Part shown: positions 16,581 to 23,987 of the stretch, piece after piece | Numbering within the stretch: position 1 is the stretch's first letter | Layout: each line of letters starts with the position of its first letter | Source: an uncultured Eubacteriales bacterium | GTDB lineage: Bacteria > Bacillota > Clostridia > Lachnospirales > Anaerotignaceae | Length of the DNA stretch: 24,647 nucleotides | Direction: 5' to 3' | Assembly (NCBI GenBank): GCA_900546215.1 | Contig: URCD01000023.1 | Coordinates: 1-24,647 of the forward strand | Notes under the pieces: model-generated | Seen by the model: only the letters and a program-made list of their open reading frames with translations | Told to the model about the DNA's origin: nothing | Databases searched by the model: none | Translations under genes and position numbers: made by a program

Positions 16581-17426
16581 TTACTTTAATATGTCTTTCA
16601 TCTCGTCCGCGAAGGACTGCGGAATTTTAAGCGCTCCCCTGCCTGTACCTATTTTTATATCGGGCTTGTTAAGTCCATGGAAATCGCTTCCCCCTGATTT
16701 CATAAGCTTATAATATTCGCAAATCTTCCTAAGCTCCTCCGACTGCCTGGGAGTATATGTTGAATATATCGTTTCCATTGCCATAAGCCCATATCCCTTA
16801 AGCTTGCCCACAAGGTTGTGTATCTCAAGATAGCCGTAGCCGTAAAGCGTAGCATGTGCGAGAACGGGTATGCCGCCTGATTTTTTTATAACCTCAATAC
16901 AGGTTTTCGGCGTGAGTGTCTCACGTTTAACATAGCCGGGGCGTCCTGAGGAAATATATCTGTCAAAAGCCTCTTCTTTATTTTTGACATAGCCCCTGTT
17001 AACCATCACATTCGCATAGTGGGCCCTCGTTATTATATTTCCGCCTGCGTTTTCCTCAAGCTCCCGAAGCGAAATTTCTATGCCGATACGGCTTAGAGCC
17101 TTTATCATTTTTTTGTTTCTCTCATTTCTTTCGTTAACGATAAACTCCATACTCTCTTTAAGCGTACTGCTATTATAATCAATAAAAAGCCCCACAATAT
17201 GAAGCTCGGTATTCTTGTATCCCGCGGCAAGCTCTATTCCGGGTATTGTTTCAATCCCAAGCCTTTTTCCCGCCTCCATAAATTCATCCAGGCCATCCGT
17301 AGTGTCATGGTCGGTAAGAGCAACAGAGGCCAGTCCGGCATCCTTTGCCAGCGCTGCCACATCTGACGGAGAAAAGGTACCGTCTGAGGCAGTGGAATGT
17401 GTATGCAAATCGGTGAGTTTTTCCAT
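16581..17426 (-). CDS. PHP-domain phosphoesterase (YciV/RNase AM-like)
   Basis: This 281-residue protein has the metal-binding motifs of the PHP superfamily: DLHTHSTASDG at the N-terminus, TDHDT (about 39-43), PGIEL, RAHYA, LAHA and GSDFHG near the C-terminus. Its length matches the YciV group, whose studied members remove phosphate from 3',5'-nucleotide bisphosphates or trim 5' ends of RNA. The exact substrate here is inferred. It begins divergently from proC and lies 77 bases upstream of the TIGR04086-type gene on the same strand with no terminator between. Confidence 0.9.
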   Translation of the reverse strand: MEKLTDLHTHSTASDGTFSPSDVAALAKDAGLASVALTDHDTTDGLDEFMEAGKRLGIETIPGIELAAGYKNTELHIVGLFIDYNSSTLKESMEFIVNERNERNKKMIKALSRIGIEISLRELEENAGGNIITRAHYANVMVNRGYVKNKEEAFDRYISSGRPGYVKRETLTPKTCIEVIKKSGGIPVLAHATLYGYGYLEIHNLVGKLKGYGLMAMETIYSTYTPRQSEELRKICEYYKLMKSGGSDFHGLNKPDIKIGTGRGALKIPQSFADEMKDILK

Positions 17427-17446
17427 TAAATCATCTCCATGTTTTT

Positions 17447-17475
17447 ATTTTACCATATAAACGGAAATATTTATA
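17447..17475 (-). promoter_or_regulatory. Candidate promoter of the PHP gene
   Basis: Extended -10 TGG-TAAAAT on the minus strand (-10 box at 17452-17447). The -35 position (TATAAA) matches only 3 of 6 bases, so this is tentative. Confidence 0.35.
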
Positions 17476-17526
17476 CACCGGCCGGGCTGTACTTCCGGCA
17501 GAATATACTGCCTTCCCTTAAAAACC

Positions 17527-17556
17527 TTGTATGTCGTTCCCGTACAATGGTATAAT
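17527..17556 (+). promoter_or_regulatory. Promoter of proC
   Basis: TTGTAT (17527-17532), an 18-base spacer and a perfect TATAAT (17551-17556) with an extended TGG in front. The leader is about 20 bases. Confidence 0.65.
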
Positions 17557-17584
17557 AAATCAAAAACAAAAGGAGCGGTTGTTT

Positions 17585-18385
17585 ATGAAATACGGATTTA
17601 TCGGAGCTGGAAATATGGCCGGCGCCATTATAAAGGGAATGACTGTCGGTACAGGAAGCTTTAACGGCAGCGATATATATGTATACGACCTCCACAGGCC
17701 CGCAGCGGAGAAGCTGTCGCAGACATGCGGCATAAACGTGTGCAGAAGCACAGACGAGGTTATAGAGGAAGCGGACGTGCTTATATTAGCTGTAAAGCCT
17801 AACGTAATGGCAGATGCCCTCACGCCTGTCAGGGAAACAATTCTTAAAAAATCTCCGCTTGTAATTTCGATAGCCGCAGGCAAAAGCCTTGAATTTCTTG
17901 AAAATTTGCTGTCCCCTGAGCTTTCCATAATAAGAGTTATGCCAAATATAAATGCAAAGGTCGGCTGTGCGACCAGTGCATTCTGCGCCACAGCCTCTGT
18001 AACTGATGAGAATAAGGAAACCGTCAAAGCACTGTTTTCCACAGTAGGCTCGATTACCGAGCTTCCTGAAAAGCTTTTTGGAATACACGGCGTAATCGGC
18101 GGCGCTGCTCCTGCCTTCGCCTACCTTTATATTGATGCGCTTGCCAGGGCGGCTGTAAAAGCCGGTATGCCTAAAAAACAGGCGTTGGAGCTGACAGCGC
18201 AGACCGTGCTTGGAAGCGCAAAAATGGTGCTTGAAAGTGATGAGCACCCTTGGGAGCTTATAGACCAAGTATGCTCGCCTGGAGGCACAACAATAGAAGG
18301 CGTATGCGCCCTTGAAGCCAACGGATTTGAAGCCGCACTTTGCAGAGCCTTTGACGCCGTATATGATAAGGATAAGAGACTGTAA
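17585..18385 (+). CDS. proC: Pyrroline-5-carboxylate reductase
   Basis: This 266-residue enzyme catalyses the last step of proline synthesis, reducing 1-pyrroline-5-carboxylate with NAD(P)H in the cytoplasm. It has the N-terminal Rossmann motif GFIGAGNMAGAII, the AVKPN segment, RVMPN and the C-terminal P5CR signature region (QVCSPGGTTIEGVCALE). The frame is open further upstream to 17531, but the start at 17585 is preferred: AAAGGAG lies at 17569-17575 and the Rossmann strand should begin at the N-terminus. A bidirectional terminator follows the stop. Confidence 0.96.
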   Translation: MKYGFIGAGNMAGAIIKGMTVGTGSFNGSDIYVYDLHRPAAEKLSQTCGINVCRSTDEVIEEADVLILAVKPNVMADALTPVRETILKKSPLVISIAAGKSLEFLENLLSPELSIIRVMPNINAKVGCATSAFCATASVTDENKETVKALFSTVGSITELPEKLFGIHGVIGGAAPAFAYLYIDALARAAVKAGMPKKQALELTAQTVLGSAKMVLESDEHPWELIDQVCSPGGTTIEGVCALEANGFEAALCRAFDAVYDKDKRL

Positions 18386-18389
18386 AATA

Positions 18390-18414
18390 AAAAGGCGGAC
18401 ACTCTCCGCCTTTT
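18390..18414. terminator. Bidirectional terminator between proC and the 82-aa gene
   Basis: AAAAGGCGGA pairs with TCCGCCTTTT around a 5-base loop, with T-rich runs on both strands. It ends both proC and the convergent 82-aa gene, whose stop codon overlaps it. Confidence 0.88.
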
Positions 18415-18661
18415 ATTTTTTCAAATATTCTATTATAAATTTCTGCGCTTCGATTTGGGTCTCAAAGCTCGTTTTTTGTCCTGAAAGATAGCGTACCAAA
18501 TCATTCCACTGGCTGAGCGGGTACTTATCACACTTTACAGCTGATACGGCATACAGCAGAGGCAGCTTACAGTCCCTGTTTTTCAGGTCGGACAGATAAT
18601 TACATCCTATCTTTTCAGCAAGAATGTCCATTAATTCGAGTTCCTTCAATTGTCGCCTCAC
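18413..18661 (-). CDS. Unrecognised 82-aa protein, predicted output of the invertible promoter
   Basis: I do not recognise this protein. It is small, mostly helical by composition and soluble-looking, without signal peptide, membrane segment or cysteine motif. Notable stretches are ELMDILAEKIGC, YLSDLKN and LSQWNDLVRYLSG. The annotated start is a GTG (18661) with AAGGAAG closely upstream; an in-frame ATG at codon 11 (18631) with AAGGAA nine bases upstream is an alternative, giving 72 residues. Only 18 bases separate the gene from the left inverted repeat, too little for a separate promoter. Expression should depend on the promoter inside the invertible segment, unless there is read-through from the recombinase. 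A terminator follows at once, so this is a single-gene unit. A regulatory role is plausible by context only. Confidence 0.75.
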   Translation of the reverse strand: MRRQLKELELMDILAEKIGCNYLSDLKNRDCKLPLLYAVSAVKCDKYPLSQWNDLVRYLSGQKTSFETQIEAQKFIIEYLKK

Positions 18662-18679
18662 CGTCTTCCTTAAAAAATT

Positions 18680-18702
18680 ACATAATATGAATTATGTAGT
18701 AA
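18680..18702 (+). repeat. Left 23-bp inverted repeat of invertible segment
   Basis: An exact inverted copy lies at 18917-18939; the bases immediately outside and inside do not match. The arm itself contains a smaller palindrome, ACATAAT and ATTATGT around ATGA, as expected for a pair of recombinase binding elements. In this copy the inner palindrome extends to 8 bp per side. Confidence 0.92.
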
Positions 18703-18736
18703 TCAATAAGTACATATTAAAAAAGCTAACAAATAC

Positions 18737-18765
18737 ATTATGCACGAAAATTGAAAAAAATACAA
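18737..18765 (-). promoter_or_regulatory. Promoter inside the invertible segment, directed at the 82-aa gene
   Basis: On the minus strand TTGTAT (18765-18760), a 17-base spacer and CATAAT (18742-18737). The -10 is a 5/6 match and the -35 is 3/6 with the key TTG. Transcription would start near 18730, cross the left repeat and enter the 82-aa gene. Confidence 0.6.
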
Positions 18766-18783
18766 TATTTTCATGAAATATTG
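18763..18783. repeat. Palindrome overlapping the invertible promoter -35
   Basis: CAATATTT and AAATATTG form 8-bp arms around TCATG. Its left end overlaps the -35 box, so it is a candidate operator for a dimeric regulator acting on the switch promoter. Confidence 0.5.
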
Positions 18784-18916
18784 TCGCAAATAAAAATTAC
18801 TGAAATATTACCCGGCTGCTTCGATTTGAGGATGGCCTGTTTTTTGCGTACCAAAATATAGCCCCAGAAAAATATATATTTTTATTTAAAGGGTTTGTCC
18901 GCTGTTTTAATTATAT

Positions 18917-18939
18917 TTACTACATAATTCATATTATGT
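18917..18939 (-). repeat. Right 23-bp inverted repeat of invertible segment
   Basis: This is the exact reverse complement of 18680-18702. It lies 1 bp from the recombinase stop codon (TAG, 18943-18941), a tight packing that suggests site and enzyme evolved as one unit. Confidence 0.92.
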
Positions 18940-18940
18940 T

Positions 18941-19774
18941 CTAAATAATCAATCCAAGCTTAGAAAGTATCTTCGCATGCTCATCTGTGCTGGTATATGT
19001 GTAAATTCTGGTTGTCTCCACACTGTAATGTCCCAAAATATCCGCCAGCCTTACTATATCCTTTTCAAGCCTGTAATACGTCAGCGCAAACAAATGCCTG
19101 AGATTATGGGGAAACACCTTTTCGCTGTCAACGCCTGCCGTTTCGCACAGTTTTTTCATTTCACTCCAAATGTTGCTTCTGTTCATTGGCCTTCCGCCTC
19201 TAGTTACAAAAACAGCTCCGCTTTTTATTCCATTTTTTTTGCAGTATGCCAAAAGCAGTTCCCTAAGCTCCTTAGGCATAAAAACAGCCCTTTCCCTGCC
19301 CTTATTTACTATAGTAATTCTTCCTGTTCTAAGTGCCTCTGCCGTTATGAATTTATGCTCGCTTACTCTTATTCCCATAGTGCATATAGACTGCATAAGA
19401 AGTGAAAGTCTTTCATTTCCCTTATTGCCCGCCGCCTTTATAAGCCTTGCGTATTCTTCCTTTGAAAGCTCTCTGTCTTTATCTCTGAAGGTTTTTTTCT
19501 GAATTTTAAAAAACTTTACCTTTAAATTATCCTGTCCCATAAAACTTAAAAATCCGTTAACCGCAGCCAGCATGCTGTTGGCGCTTGTGCCCTTGTAGTT
19601 ATTGGACAGCCTTTGTTTATACTCCATGACAATCTCCTTATTAATTTCCTTGCCGTCCAAAAACATATAAAAATCCTTAATGTCGCGGATATACTTATTT
19701 ATAGTATTTTCCGCTCTCTCATCTTCCCTTAACTTTCGTCTATAGTTTTCTATCATTTCTTTATTCATCAGCAT
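18941..19774 (-). CDS. Tyrosine recombinase, predicted invertase of the adjacent promoter switch
   Basis: This 277-residue member of the tyrosine recombinase (XerC/D-like) family has an N-terminal SAM-like core-binding domain (about 1-90) and a catalytic domain (about 100-277). The catalytic set is visible: Arg in MGIRVSEH, Lys in the hairpin VNKGRERA, HNLRH (HxxR), the LGHYS histidine and the nucleophile Tyr in TRIYTYT. The enzyme should be active. It is shorter than XerC/XerD (about 300) and close in size to phase-variation recombinases of Firmicutes. No phage or plasmid genes surround it, so it is unlikely to be an integrase of a larger element. An AGGAGG site (19785-19790) supports the start. 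Its 3' end abuts the right inverted repeat. Confidence 0.93.
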   Translation of the reverse strand: MLMNKEMIENYRRKLREDERAENTINKYIRDIKDFYMFLDGKEINKEIVMEYKQRLSNNYKGTSANSMLAAVNGFLSFMGQDNLKVKFFKIQKKTFRDKDRELSKEEYARLIKAAGNKGNERLSLLMQSICTMGIRVSEHKFITAEALRTGRITIVNKGRERAVFMPKELRELLLAYCKKNGIKSGAVFVTRGGRPMNRSNIWSEMKKLCETAGVDSEKVFPHNLRHLFALTYYRLEKDIVRLADILGHYSVETTRIYTYTSTDEHAKILSKLGLII

Positions 19775-19812
19775 GGCTTATCTGCCTCCTTTTTAATAGA
19801 ATCGGCAGAAAT

Positions 19813-19842
19813 ATTATACATTATTCAAAATTATATTGTAAT
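19813..19842 (-). promoter_or_regulatory. Candidate promoter of the recombinase
   Basis: A perfect TATAAT (19818-19813) with ATTACA 18 bases upstream, or TTACAA at 17, on the minus strand. It lies outside the invertible segment, so the recombinase should be expressed in either orientation. Confidence 0.5.
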
Positions 19843-19856
19843 TATATATAAAAAAT

Positions 19857-19876
19857 AGCGTGTCAAAAGACACGCT
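19857..19876 (-). terminator. Terminator after the MurJ/SpoVB-like gene
   Basis: AGCGTGTC and GACACGCT pair around AAAA. On the minus strand the stem is followed by ATTTTTT. It separates the flippase operon from the recombinase unit. Confidence 0.85.
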
Positions 19877-19881
19877 TTATT

Positions 19882-21495
19882 TCATCTCATTAATCTTAAT
19901 CTTTTAAACATACGCACAAAGGATTTGCCTTTAGGTATGCTGTTAAAGTCCCTTTCGGTAATTCCGTTAATCAAAAGCATACATACAAGATAAATTAACA
20001 TGCCCACAACTATTGAAAGTAATGTGGATATGATATTGCCTGAGAATATACTGAACAATTTATAAGCTCCTATACAACCAAAAGCCATAACTATTGAGCA
20101 CAGGGCAGGCTTTACAAGTATCTGTCCGTAATAAGGCCTTACCTTCGTTATTCTTGTCAGCATATAGAGGTTAAATACCGACGCCACAAGATAACACGCG
20201 TCCGTGGATATAACGGCCCCCACAACATTTATTTTGGGATTTGATATGAGCACTGCGTTAAGAATAACCTTAACAACCGCACCCAGCAATGCGCCAATAA
20301 CAGGTATGTGTATTTTCCCTATACCCTGAAGCACGCCGGTCACTATCTGGCAGAGCGACAAAAAGGCTATGGATACGGCTCCGACCTTCAGCAGTATTCC
20401 TCCCTCGGGATATTTCGGAAAAAGCATAAGAAGTATGTTGTCGCCCAAAACACCTATGCCGACAGCAGCCGGTATCGCAACAACCATCGCCAGCTTTAGC
20501 GCCATATTCATTTTGCTTTTAACCCTTTTCCTGTCCCCTACAGCGACAGAAGCCGCTATATTAGGAACCGCCGCTGTCGCCAGCGCCGAAGAAATTGAAA
20601 CCGGAAGCGTTGTAAGCGTTACATACTTGCCTGAAAGCTGTCCGTAAAGCTCCTCCGCCTCTGTAAGGGTAAACGCCCCTGATGCCATAAGCTGTGACAT
20701 TACCATTTTCATATCTATGAGGTTTGTTATGCTGAATACAGCGGTACCGGCAATAATAGGCACTGCTGTAGATATAAGATTTACAAAAATCTCTCTGTTG
20801 GTTTCCTGCTCTATACCCCTTGGCTCAAGCCGTATTTTTCCTTTAATGCTCCGCCTGTACTTATAATAATAAATCATTATTATTATAAGCCCTGCAAGCG
20901 CACCTATTCCTGTTCCGGCTGTTCCGCCCGCCGCGCCAAGCGGAATACTCTGCTTGACAAGCAGCCATGCAAGATAAACGCTGAACACAGCGTTAAACAC
21001 CTGCTCAAATATCTGCGATACGGCAGTTGGCACCATTATATTCATACCCTGCAGGTAGCCTCTGTACACCGACATAAAGCCTACTATAAGCAGGGTTGGC
21101 GCCAGTGTTTTAAGGCAGTAGACGCTGTTTGGCGAGCTAACGGCCTTGGCGATAGGCTCCGCAAAGAAATAAAGCACAACCATTCCGACCGCACCAAGCG
21201 TACCTGCAACGGCCATTGAAACCCTGAACACCTTATGGGCATTGGCATATTCGCCCCTGGCTATCCTTGTTGACACCAGCCTGGAAATGGCGGCAGGAAG
21301 TCCTGCCGAGGACAGTATAAGCAGGAATGTATATATATAATATCCCGCACTGTAGATGGCATTTCCTGTGTCTCCAATTAAAGCTGTAAGCGGCATTCTA
21401 TAGAGAAAGCCAATAAATCTCACTATAAGGCTTGCACTTGCCAATACAGCGGCCTGCATGACAAATGAACCTCTTCTTTTATCTTTAGCTGACAT
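19882..21495 (-). CDS. Polysaccharide/lipid II flippase of the SpoVB/YtgP (MurJ-like) family
   Basis: This 537-residue multi-pass protein has about 14 helices, as expected for the MOP/MATE-like flippase superfamily. The N-terminus (VLASASLIVRFIGFLYRMPL, GDTGNAIYSAGYYIY, SSAGLPAAISRLVS) is characteristic of Firmicutes SpoVB and YtgP. These proteins move lipid-linked wall precursors across the membrane. YtgP is the general MurJ of Bacillus and SpoVB acts in spore cortex synthesis; sequence alone does not decide which role applies. It starts 30 bases after typA with a GAGGT site and probably shares its transcript. Confidence 0.88.
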   Translation of the reverse strand: MSAKDKRRGSFVMQAAVLASASLIVRFIGFLYRMPLTALIGDTGNAIYSAGYYIYTFLLILSSAGLPAAISRLVSTRIARGEYANAHKVFRVSMAVAGTLGAVGMVVLYFFAEPIAKAVSSPNSVYCLKTLAPTLLIVGFMSVYRGYLQGMNIMVPTAVSQIFEQVFNAVFSVYLAWLLVKQSIPLGAAGGTAGTGIGALAGLIIIMIYYYKYRRSIKGKIRLEPRGIEQETNREIFVNLISTAVPIIAGTAVFSITNLIDMKMVMSQLMASGAFTLTEAEELYGQLSGKYVTLTTLPVSISSALATAAVPNIAASVAVGDRKRVKSKMNMALKLAMVVAIPAAVGIGVLGDNILLMLFPKYPEGGILLKVGAVSIAFLSLCQIVTGVLQGIGKIHIPVIGALLGAVVKVILNAVLISNPKINVVGAVISTDACYLVASVFNLYMLTRITKVRPYYGQILVKPALCSIVMAFGCIGAYKLFSIFSGNIISTLLSIVVGMLIYLVCMLLINGITERDFNSIPKGKSFVRMFKRLRLMR

Positions 21496-21525
21496 AATAC
21501 AACCTCATTCAAAGCTGTCTGCTTT

Positions 21526-23355
21526 TTATCCGTGTATTCTTATCTTTCTTCTGAGTGAAGGGTCAAGTACCTTCTTCCTCATTCTTATACTTGTCGGAGT
21601 TACCTCAACATATTCATCCTCTGAAATAAATTCGAGTGACTGCTCAAGGCTCATTACAATAGGGGGCGTAAGCTTAAGCGCCTCATCCGCGCTTGATGAA
21701 CGCATATTTGTAAGCTGCTTTCTCTTACAAACGTTGACGTCAAGGTCATCCGCTCTGGAATTTCTTCCGACTATCATTCCTGTATAAACCTTCTCGCCGG
21801 CACTGATAAACAAATCGCCTCTCTCCTGAGCGTTGAAAAGTCCGTAGGCAACTGCGTCGCCGCTTTCAAACGCCACAAGGGAGCCCTGCGCACGGGTAGG
21901 TATATCTCCTTTATAAGGCTGATAACCGTCAAACACGGTATTCATAATTCCGTTTCCCTTTGTGTCTGTGAGAAGCTCGTTCTTATATCCGATAAGGCCC
22001 CTTGAAGGGATTGAAAACTCAACTCTTGTATATCCGCCGTTTGTTGAAGGCGTCATATTTGTCATCTCGCCCTTGCGGCTGCCGAGCTTTTCGATTACAG
22101 CGCCGACAAATTCATCAGGAACGTCTATAATTACAAGCTCCATGGGCTCGCATTTTTTTCCGTTTATCTCTCTATAAAGAACCTCCGGTTTTGAAACAAG
22201 GAACTCATATCCTTCCCTTCTCATTGTCTCAATAAGAATTGAAAGGTGAAGCTCGCCCCTGCCGCTGACCTTAAATGTCTCTGTTGTCTCCGTATCCTCT
22301 ACCCTTAGGCTTACGTCTGTATTAAGCTCCTTATAAAGTCTTTCCCTTATGTGGCGTGAGGTTACATATTTTCCTTCCTGTCCCGCAAAAGGCCCGTCGT
22401 TTACGCTGAAGTTAATGCTGAGGGTAGGCTCCTCTATCTGCACAAAAGGAAGCGCCTCCGGCTTTATGGGCGAACAGATTGTGTCTCCAATGCTTATATC
22501 GGCAATGCCTGATATAGCAACGATTGAACCGTATTTGGCTTCTCTTACCTCAACCTTCTGGAGGCCCTCAAACTCATAGAGCTTGCTAATTTTAACCCTC
22601 TGCTTATACTCAGGGTTATGGATATTAAGAAGGAAAACATCATCGTTTATATGAAGCGTTCCCGTCTCAATTTTTCCTATACCTATTCTTCCCACATATT
22701 CGCTGTAGTCAATTGTGGAGATGAGCGCCTGAACAGGCTCCTCCTCGTCTCCCTCGGGAGCAGGCACATGGCTTATAATAGTTTCAAAAAGGTCCTTCAT
22801 TGTGTCATGCTGCTTCATAGGGTCCAAAGATGAGGTTCCCTTTCTTGCCGAAGCAAAAACAAACGGTGAATCAAGCTGGTTCTCATTTGCGTCAAGGTCC
22901 ATGAAAAGCTCAAGAACCTCATCTACAACCTCTTCAGGCCTTGCCTCGAATCTGTCTACCTTGTTTACACATACAACAACGGGAAGGTCAAGGTCAAGCG
23001 CCTTTTTAAGAACGAACTTAGTCTGGGGCATAGGTCCCTCAAACGCGTCTACAACAAGCACAACGCCGTTTACCATTTTAAGAACACGCTCTACCTCGCC
23101 GCCAAAATCAGCATGGCCTGGTGTATCTATAATATTAATTTTAATATCTCCATAATGTACCGACGTATTCTTCGAGAGTATTGTTATTCCTCTTTCCCTC
23201 TCAATATCGCCAGAGTCCATTACCCTTTCCTGAACAACCTGATTTGTACGGAATGTTCCGCTCTGTTTCAAAAGCTCGTCCACCAATGTTGTTTTGCCAT
23301 GGTCGACATGGGCTATAATTGCTATATTTCTAACGTCTTCTCTTGCTTTTCTCAT
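21526..23355 (-). CDS. typA: Translational GTPase TypA/BipA
   Basis: This 609-residue protein is a ribosome-associated GTPase of the EF-G type, involved in ribosome assembly and growth under stress or cold. Visible motifs are HVDHGKTTLVDELL (P-loop), RERGITI (switch I), DTPGHADFGGEVERV (switch II) and NKVDR. Domains II, III and V-like follow, then the TypA-specific C-terminal domain (EDEYVEVTPTSIRMRKK). Length is standard. The start has AAGGAG about eight bases upstream and a good promoter at 23404-23432. Confidence 0.97.
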   Translation of the reverse strand: MRKAREDVRNIAIIAHVDHGKTTLVDELLKQSGTFRTNQVVQERVMDSGDIERERGITILSKNTSVHYGDIKINIIDTPGHADFGGEVERVLKMVNGVVLVVDAFEGPMPQTKFVLKKALDLDLPVVVCVNKVDRFEARPEEVVDEVLELFMDLDANENQLDSPFVFASARKGTSSLDPMKQHDTMKDLFETIISHVPAPEGDEEEPVQALISTIDYSEYVGRIGIGKIETGTLHINDDVFLLNIHNPEYKQRVKISKLYEFEGLQKVEVREAKYGSIVAISGIADISIGDTICSPIKPEALPFVQIEEPTLSINFSVNDGPFAGQEGKYVTSRHIRERLYKELNTDVSLRVEDTETTETFKVSGRGELHLSILIETMRREGYEFLVSKPEVLYREINGKKCEPMELVIIDVPDEFVGAVIEKLGSRKGEMTNMTPSTNGGYTRVEFSIPSRGLIGYKNELLTDTKGNGIMNTVFDGYQPYKGDIPTRAQGSLVAFESGDAVAYGLFNAQERGDLFISAGEKVYTGMIVGRNSRADDLDVNVCKRKQLTNMRSSSADEALKLTPPIVMSLEQSLEFISEDEYVEVTPTSIRMRKKVLDPSLRRKIRIHG

Positions 23356-23403
23356 TTATGCTGCTCCTTCGAATGTCATAGTTTAAAAACACCTAACTGA
23401 ATT

Positions 23404-23432
23404 ATTTTAGCATATTAAATTTGTCATTACAA
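23404..23432 (-). promoter_or_regulatory. Promoter of typA
   Basis: TTGTAA (23432-23427), a 17-base spacer and TAAAAT (23409-23404) with an extended TGC. Nothing else was found between the promoter and the terminator at 23519-23551. Confidence 0.6.
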
Positions 23433-23518
23433 TAATCATCTAGCCAAACTTCGGCCGTTTATGCGGTAATAAGTATTTCTTTTGCACAAAAAAGAAGACA
23501 TTTTAGCGGCCTTTGGAC

Positions 23519-23551
23519 AAAAAAATACCCCTCACCTAAGTGAAGGGTATT
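23519..23551 (-). terminator. Terminator of the cold-shock gene
   Basis: A 12-bp stem (AATACCCTTCAC with GTGAGGGGTATT on the minus strand, one G-U pair) is followed by a run of T. On the plus strand the same position is a C-A mismatch, which supports minus-strand use. Confidence 0.88.
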
Positions 23552-23615
23552 CGCATAACCTGTTATATATATATTCAAAAAACCTGTTTACACAGTTTGG
23601 ATACTAATACTAAGA

Positions 23616-23816
23616 TTAAGCCTTTGTTACGTTCGCAGCCTGAGGTCCTTTAGCGCCCTGTACTACTTCAAATTCAACTTCCTGGCCTTCTTCAAGAGTT
23701 TTGTAGCCATCTGTCTGGATAGCTGAGAAGTGTACAAATACGTCATCTTCGCCGGGTACGGAGATAAATCCGAAGCCTTTTTCCGCATTGAACCATTTTA
23801 CTGTACCTTTTTTCAT
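23616..23816 (-). CDS. csp: Cold-shock domain protein (CspA family)
   Basis: This 66-residue single cold-shock domain carries both RNA-binding motifs, KGFGFI (RNP1) and VFVHF (RNP2), after GTVKWFNAEKG. It is an RNA chaperone that melts secondary structure. Length and motifs are complete. It has its own promoter, a leader of about 75 bases and a terminator, so it is monocistronic. AGGAGG at 23824-23829 fixes the start. Confidence 0.97.
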   Translation of the reverse strand: MKKGTVKWFNAEKGFGFISVPGEDDVFVHFSAIQTDGYKTLEEGQEVEFEVVQGAKGPQAANVTKA

Positions 23817-23897
23817 TTTGAGTCCTCCTACATATGTGTAAATAAAGCGCCGTCACTGCCAGCATGGCATAACAGCTTATAAAAACGTTACAAATGA

Positions 23898-23926
23898 AGA
23901 ATAACATACTTTGGAAATGAAGTCAA
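23898..23926 (-). promoter_or_regulatory. Promoter of the cold-shock gene
   Basis: TTGACT (23926-23921), a 17-base spacer and TATTCT (23903-23898) with an extended TGT. The leader of about 75 bases could hold temperature-dependent structure, but none is evident by eye. Confidence 0.7.
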
Positions 23927-23987
23927 CAGATATTTAAGCGCATTACAAATATTTTACCATTAATTAACAGACATTTTTCGTTCGGCT

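Larger units (their letters stand above)
18680..18939. other. Predicted invertible promoter segment (phase-variation switch)
   Basis: A 214-bp AT-rich core without a gene is bounded by perfect 23-bp inverted repeats and sits next to a tyrosine recombinase gene, which ends 1 bp beyond the right repeat. The core holds one good promoter pointing left at the 82-aa gene and no comparable promoter pointing right. Recombination between inverted repeats would flip the core and disconnect the promoter from that gene. The layout matches known invertible promoters of Clostridia such as the C. difficile switches. Actual inversion is not shown by a single sequence. Confidence 0.8.

Noticed and set aside
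17531..17584. Upstream 18-codon extension of proC
   Set aside because: It overlaps the proC promoter, and the Rossmann motif and AAAGGAG site support the start at 17585.
18774..18779. Rightward promoter TTGAAA-17-TGAAAT inside the invertible core
   Set aside because: The -10 is weak (4/6) and lies within the palindrome; the leftward promoter is clearly better.
18828..18846. Terminator within the invertible core (near ATGGCCTGTTTTTTG)
   Set aside because: The upstream complement gives only about a 3-bp GC pairing, too weak despite the T-run.
18941..19774. Integrase of a prophage or integrative element
   Set aside because: No phage, conjugation or tRNA attachment features are near, and the adjacent repeats are inverted and 214 bp apart, which favours inversion over integration or excision.
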